From NCBI GenBank assembly GCA_003242645.1, contig QGVC01000039.1:1-16394 (forward strand): a DNA stretch of 16,394 nt. The letters are read 5' to 3'. The stretch is from Pseudomonadota bacterium (GTDB lineage Bacteria; Pseudomonadota; Alphaproteobacteria; Rhizobiales; Hyphomicrobiaceae). This document shows, one piece after another, positions 13,709-16,394 of this stretch. Made by a program: the position numbers and the translations under genes. The number at the start of each line of letters is the position of its first letter. Position 1 is the first letter of the stretch. The notes beneath the pieces were generated by a model. It was not told the DNA's origin, ran no database searches, and saw nothing but the letters and a program-made list of their open reading frames with translations.

Positions 13709-14905
13709 TTAGCGGCTCAGAATCTCCAGTGCCTCGCGGTACAGGGCATCCGTATCCTCGCTCGGCCGGAACTGCTCCAACGGGGTATTGATGATAGTCA
13801 CGTCACCGGCAGCAAGCGCGGCGCGCGTGCGCGCCTGGATCGCAGGTAGCATCCAGGCCAGGGTGCGCATCTTGGTCGCAAGTACGGTAGGACTGTCTCC
13901 GGGGGTAGGCACGGCACGAGCCAGACGCTGCTGCTCCTCCTTCTGACCGACCTGAGCACCAGTGATCTGGTGGATGTAGTCGTTGAGTAGCTGGTTCATG
14001 GCCATCAGGTTCTCTGTGCGGACCGTCAGCTCTCGTTTCTCCTCCTCCAAGAGGGGCAGCCCCAGGATGTCCTTGAACCTCAGGAAACCGCCCTCGATAC
14101 GCCCACCAAGCGTGTAATGCGCCGGGTCGAATGTCCTGATAGCCTCCGTAAGCTGGTCCAGCGTGGCCTGCGTTTCCACTAGGTTGCGCTCCAGACTCGC
14201 CAGCGTGGACTTCTGCGCCCCTACATCGTGCTCCGTGCGCCCGGTAATCGTGATGATCTTCTCGATGCGCTGGTTCACTTCGTCGATGCGCTGGGCGATG
14301 TACTGGGCGGCGGGGCCGCTAAGGTTGCCCTGTTCGTGCAGTAGAGCAGTCAGCCTCTCCCGCTGATCCTGCATGCGAGTCAGCTCGTCCTTGGGCTCCT
14401 CCGGCGGAGGGTTGAGCAGTTGCTCTGTCTTAGCCTCCGTGAGCCGCGTGTCGGCGCGGAGCTTGTTCAGTTCGGCCTGATGGACTTCGAACTGTGACTG
14501 GAGCGTGAGGGCCTGCGCCTGTAGCTGCGCGGCTAGGTCAGTACGCCCCATCGCGGCGAACTCGCTGGCCGCTCGACGCATAGCCTGGATGCGAGCTATC
14601 GTCGGATCAGTGCCGGCCTCAACCTCGGCCTGGGCCACCTGCTGCGCAGCGCCCAGCACTTCCTGTACCTGCTCCGCTTCGCGGATACGAGGGTCTGCCG
14701 TCCCGGTACGCAGTCGGTTGAAAAAGCCCTCTCCGCGCTCTCCGGTACGGAATCGGCTGATGAGCCGGGCCAAAGCCTGTCCCGAGACGAAGCCGGCGGC
14801 CTGCCGGCTGTTCATCTGCGCCAGCAGGGCCTGCTGCTCGCGCAGGATGCGCTCCTGCACGTCAGTAGGCGTCTCGAACTTGATGCCTTCGAAAATACTC
14901 GCCAT
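13709..14905 (-). CDS. Virion-associated helical protein, ejection-type
   Basis: 398 residues, Ala/Gln/Glu-rich, with long predicted helices (about 20-250) and likely coiled coils (EQLLNPPPEEPKDELTRMQDQ onward). The C-terminal RTENLMAMNQLLNDYIHQ, TGAQVGQKEEQRLARAVPTPGDSP pattern recurs in phage internal/ejection proteins as I recall them. No signal peptide, membrane segment or enzyme motif is seen. It lies between two other large late proteins with a 6-base gap on one side and 16 bases on the other, so it belongs to the same virion module. Exact role not assignable. Confidence 0.65.
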   Translation of the reverse strand: MASIFEGIKFETPTDVQERILREQQALLAQMNSRQAAGFVSGQALARLISRFRTGERGEGFFNRLRTGTADPRIREAEQVQEVLGAAQQVAQAEVEAGTDPTIARIQAMRRAASEFAAMGRTDLAAQLQAQALTLQSQFEVHQAELNKLRADTRLTEAKTEQLLNPPPEEPKDELTRMQDQRERLTALLHEQGNLSGPAAQYIAQRIDEVNQRIEKIITITGRTEHDVGAQKSTLASLERNLVETQATLDQLTEAIRTFDPAHYTLGGRIEGGFLRFKDILGLPLLEEEKRELTVRTENLMAMNQLLNDYIHQITGAQVGQKEEQQRLARAVPTPGDSPTVLATKMRTLAWMLPAIQARTRAALAAGDVTIINTPLEQFRPSEDTDALYREALEILSR

Positions 14906-14911
14906 GTGTTA

Positions 14912-16237
14912 TTAGCTGGTCCTCGTACGTCCGAGCGGCCCGAACGCACTCGCCATGCCCACTGCAAAGTCGAGGATCGGCGTGATGTTGGAAAGCTGGG
15001 TGAACGTGCTGGCCTGCCCAAGGGCCGCATTGCTGCGCGCAACTGCGCTCTGAAGCGCTGCCATGAACTGCTGCAAGCCCAGAGAGTCAATGCCCTGTAT
15101 GCCCTGCAAGCCGCCAAGGGCGCGGGTAAAGGCGTTCTGCGCGCCAGCCTGTTCGGCCTCAAACAGCTGCCGCGCAATATCGAATCGGGCTAGAGCGCGG
15201 GCATCAGCCCTGGCCGCATTGGCCTCGGCGAATCCACCAGCGGCTTGCAGGAGGGGCAATATGCGACCGATTTCACCAGTACGTGCAGCTTCCTGCGCCT
15301 GGAACGACGCCAAGCGCTGCGCGAATTCGTCTCCGAGCGCGCCTGACAAGATGCCGGCCAGTGAACTAGCCCTACCCACGGCGCCCGTACGAGCCGCCTC
15401 CTGACTCATCACCCGCTGAAGGGCTTCGTCGAACGATCGAGCGGCGAGCCCAGAGCCAGCGCTTACCAGTCCGAGTGCCTGACTAACGGCGTCGGCTTGC
15501 GTCTGCCGGCCCAGCTCCTGTGCAGCCAGTTGCCGGCTCAGGTCGGCTTCGCTCAGAGCGCGAGCAATGCCCTCGCCGACAAGGCCACTGAGCGTGTCAT
15601 TCGTACCAAGCCGGCCCCTGGCGAACAGCTCTCCTATGCGGTCCTGAATCATGCGCTGCTCATACGGAGCAGCCTGCTCACGCAGTAGCGCCAGACGCTC
15701 AGCAGCCACCTGATCCGCCGTCGCGGCGGCCGTCGCCAGACGATCGCCGGCCGCGCCGAACAGGTCCCTCACCATGCCGGATGTATCGAGACTCGGTATT
15801 CCGCTGAAGTCAGCGCCTCCGCCGAGTTCACGAGAGATAGCGTCGCGTAGCATGCTGATGGTGTCGGCGCCAAGACCCTCCCCTGGGGTAGGGGCGACTC
15901 CGGCAGAGCCGATCTCGCGCCCGGCCAGCGCGGCGAGCACGTTGATGAACGAGGGGTCGATACCGCCGCCGGTGCCAAGCTCGCGGCTAGCTTGCTCGGC
16001 CGCAGCCGACAGGGCATCCGTACCGGAGCCTGCGGACAGATTCGAGCTGACCGCCTGCAGCAGCATCTGCCGTATCGGGTCCAGGGCTCCGAGACTGATC
16101 GCTCCGGCCGTAGGACCGAAGCTGACCGACATGCCGCCGGGGCCGGTAAATGCGAAGTCACTCAGGCCCGCGCGCGCCGCAGCCTCTCGTGCGCGTCGCT
16201 TGTCTGAAACTCCTAGAACGTCGCGAAGCGTACCCAT
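14912..16237 (-). CDS. Ala/Gly-rich virion protein with internal repeats
   Basis: 441 residues of low-complexity helical sequence rich in Ala, Gly, Leu and Gln. The N-terminal half has several glycine-rich linkers (FTGPGGMSVSFGPTAGAISLG, ELGTGGGIDPS). Around residues 279-289 and 315-325 the block QEAARTGxxGR is repeated with about 35-residue spacing, so at least one internal duplication exists. The C-terminus is moderately hydrophobic. It is probably a structural or ejected protein by position and composition. No catalytic motif is seen. The ATG is 3 bases from the previous stop, with a weak Shine-Dalgarno. Confidence 0.65.
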   Translation of the reverse strand: MGTLRDVLGVSDKRRAREAAARAGLSDFAFTGPGGMSVSFGPTAGAISLGALDPIRQMLLQAVSSNLSAGSGTDALSAAAEQASRELGTGGGIDPSFINVLAALAGREIGSAGVAPTPGEGLGADTISMLRDAISRELGGGADFSGIPSLDTSGMVRDLFGAAGDRLATAAATADQVAAERLALLREQAAPYEQRMIQDRIGELFARGRLGTNDTLSGLVGEGIARALSEADLSRQLAAQELGRQTQADAVSQALGLVSAGSGLAARSFDEALQRVMSQEAARTGAVGRASSLAGILSGALGDEFAQRLASFQAQEAARTGEIGRILPLLQAAGGFAEANAARADARALARFDIARQLFEAEQAGAQNAFTRALGGLQGIQGIDSLGLQQFMAALQSAVARSNAALGQASTFTQLSNITPILDFAVGMASAFGPLGRTRTS

Positions 16238-16240
16238 GAA

Positions 16241-16394
16241 TTATTTGCTTATCTCGTAGTACTTATCTATCGAATCCGATGCGACTTCGCGCATGCCTAT
16301 GCGCAGCGCGTAGTTCTGCACCTGCGGACACTCGTGCGGGACCCGGGCGACGATGCGGTGAGCGTCGGTGTGTTCAAACATCCAGCTAACAGCC
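16241..16394 (-). CDS. C-terminal fragment of a GNAT-like acetyltransferase (partial)
   Basis: The minus-strand frame runs off the right edge and ends in TAA at 16241. The readable end contains WMFEHTDAHRIVARVP, then VQNYALRIGMREVA, a pattern like the acceptor and C-terminal strands of phage GNAT-like proteins (hydrophobic-Thr-Asp-Ala-His-Arg-Ile followed by a late IGM/GF turn). Such genes are common in podovirus late regions next to internal virion proteins. The acetyl-CoA loop lies outside the window, so the call is tentative. Start and length unknown. Confidence 0.5.
   Translation of the reverse strand, partial: AVSWMFEHTDAHRIVARVPHECPQVQNYALRIGMREVASDSIDKYYEISK

Noticed and set aside
15774..16259. 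Plus-strand open frame of 161 codons opposite the 441-residue virion gene
   Set aside because: Antisense to a continuous late operon, rich in Arg/Ser/Pro, and without any start signal or motif.
1..16394. tRNA genes, CRISPR arrays, insertion sequences, attachment sites and toxin-antitoxin or restriction genes
   Set aside because: I looked for cloverleaf-like arms, regularly spaced repeats, transposase motifs and methyltransferase motifs and saw none that I could support.

Overview
This window is a segment of a tailed double-stranded DNA phage genome, or a very phage-like prophage. It is moderately GC-rich, densely packed and contains no host genes. The architecture points to a podovirus-like phage with a T7-type replisome that infects a Gram-negative (probably pseudomonadotal) host. 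The pointers are a TOPRIM primase, a DnaB-like helicase, a family A DNA polymerase, a FEN-type 5' exonuclease, an SSB with an acidic tail, and large Ala/Gln-rich virion proteins of the ejection/internal type. The phage identity is confident. The host and virion type are inferred, and no RNA polymerase, terminase, capsid or tail gene is in view.

Layout. Positions 1-9476 are one long plus-strand operon for replication and nucleotide metabolism. In order it encodes: primase (5' end missing), a Cys-rich small protein, helicase, a coiled-coil protein, DNA polymerase, a two-TM protein, SSB, a 58-aa coiled-coil micro-gene, 5' exonuclease, two tiny membrane peptides, an HslV-like Ntn hydrolase, an HD-domain nucleotide hydrolase, a PD-(D/E)XK Holliday-junction-resolvase-like nuclease, a DUF5664/MazZ-type dATP/dGTP diphosphohydrolase-like protein, a metallophosphoesterase and a hypothetical protein. 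Almost every junction is translationally coupled (ATGA, GTGA or TAATG overlaps), and starts are often GTG or TTG. The operon closes with a strong rho-independent terminator at 9502-9526.

Positions 9545-10039 hold a lone plus-strand gene for a small PAS-domain protein, placed in the convergence zone after that terminator. Its composition looks less GC-rich than its neighbours and it has no obvious Shine-Dalgarno. One or two hairpins with T-rich tails on the minus strand (10021-10077) end the opposing late operon.

Positions 10084-16394 are the minus-strand late operon. Reading from the right edge, it encodes the C-terminus of a GNAT-like protein, three large virion/ejection-type proteins (441, 398 and 767 aa), and then a lysis block. 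The lysis block has a small holin-like protein, an M15-type endolysin, a secreted HExxH zincin-like protein and a second holin-like membrane protein.

How the genes work together. The plus-strand genes would prime, unwind, copy, protect and process phage DNA and reshape the dNTP pool. The minus-strand genes build the internal or injected virion components and release progeny.

Most notable points: (1) six copies of the 8-bp palindrome GTTTAAAC, mostly as (G)CGTTTAAAC(G)C, lie in different genes, strands and codon phases. This is far above expectation in GC-rich DNA and is a candidate undescribed cis-acting site. (2) A DatZ-like HD hydrolase, a MazZ/DUF5664-like protein and a family A polymerase occur together, the enzyme set seen in phages that replace adenine by 2-aminoadenine. 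No purZ is in the window, so this is only a lead. (3) An orphan PAS protein sits at the transcriptional convergence. (4) A secreted zincin lies inside the lysis cassette.
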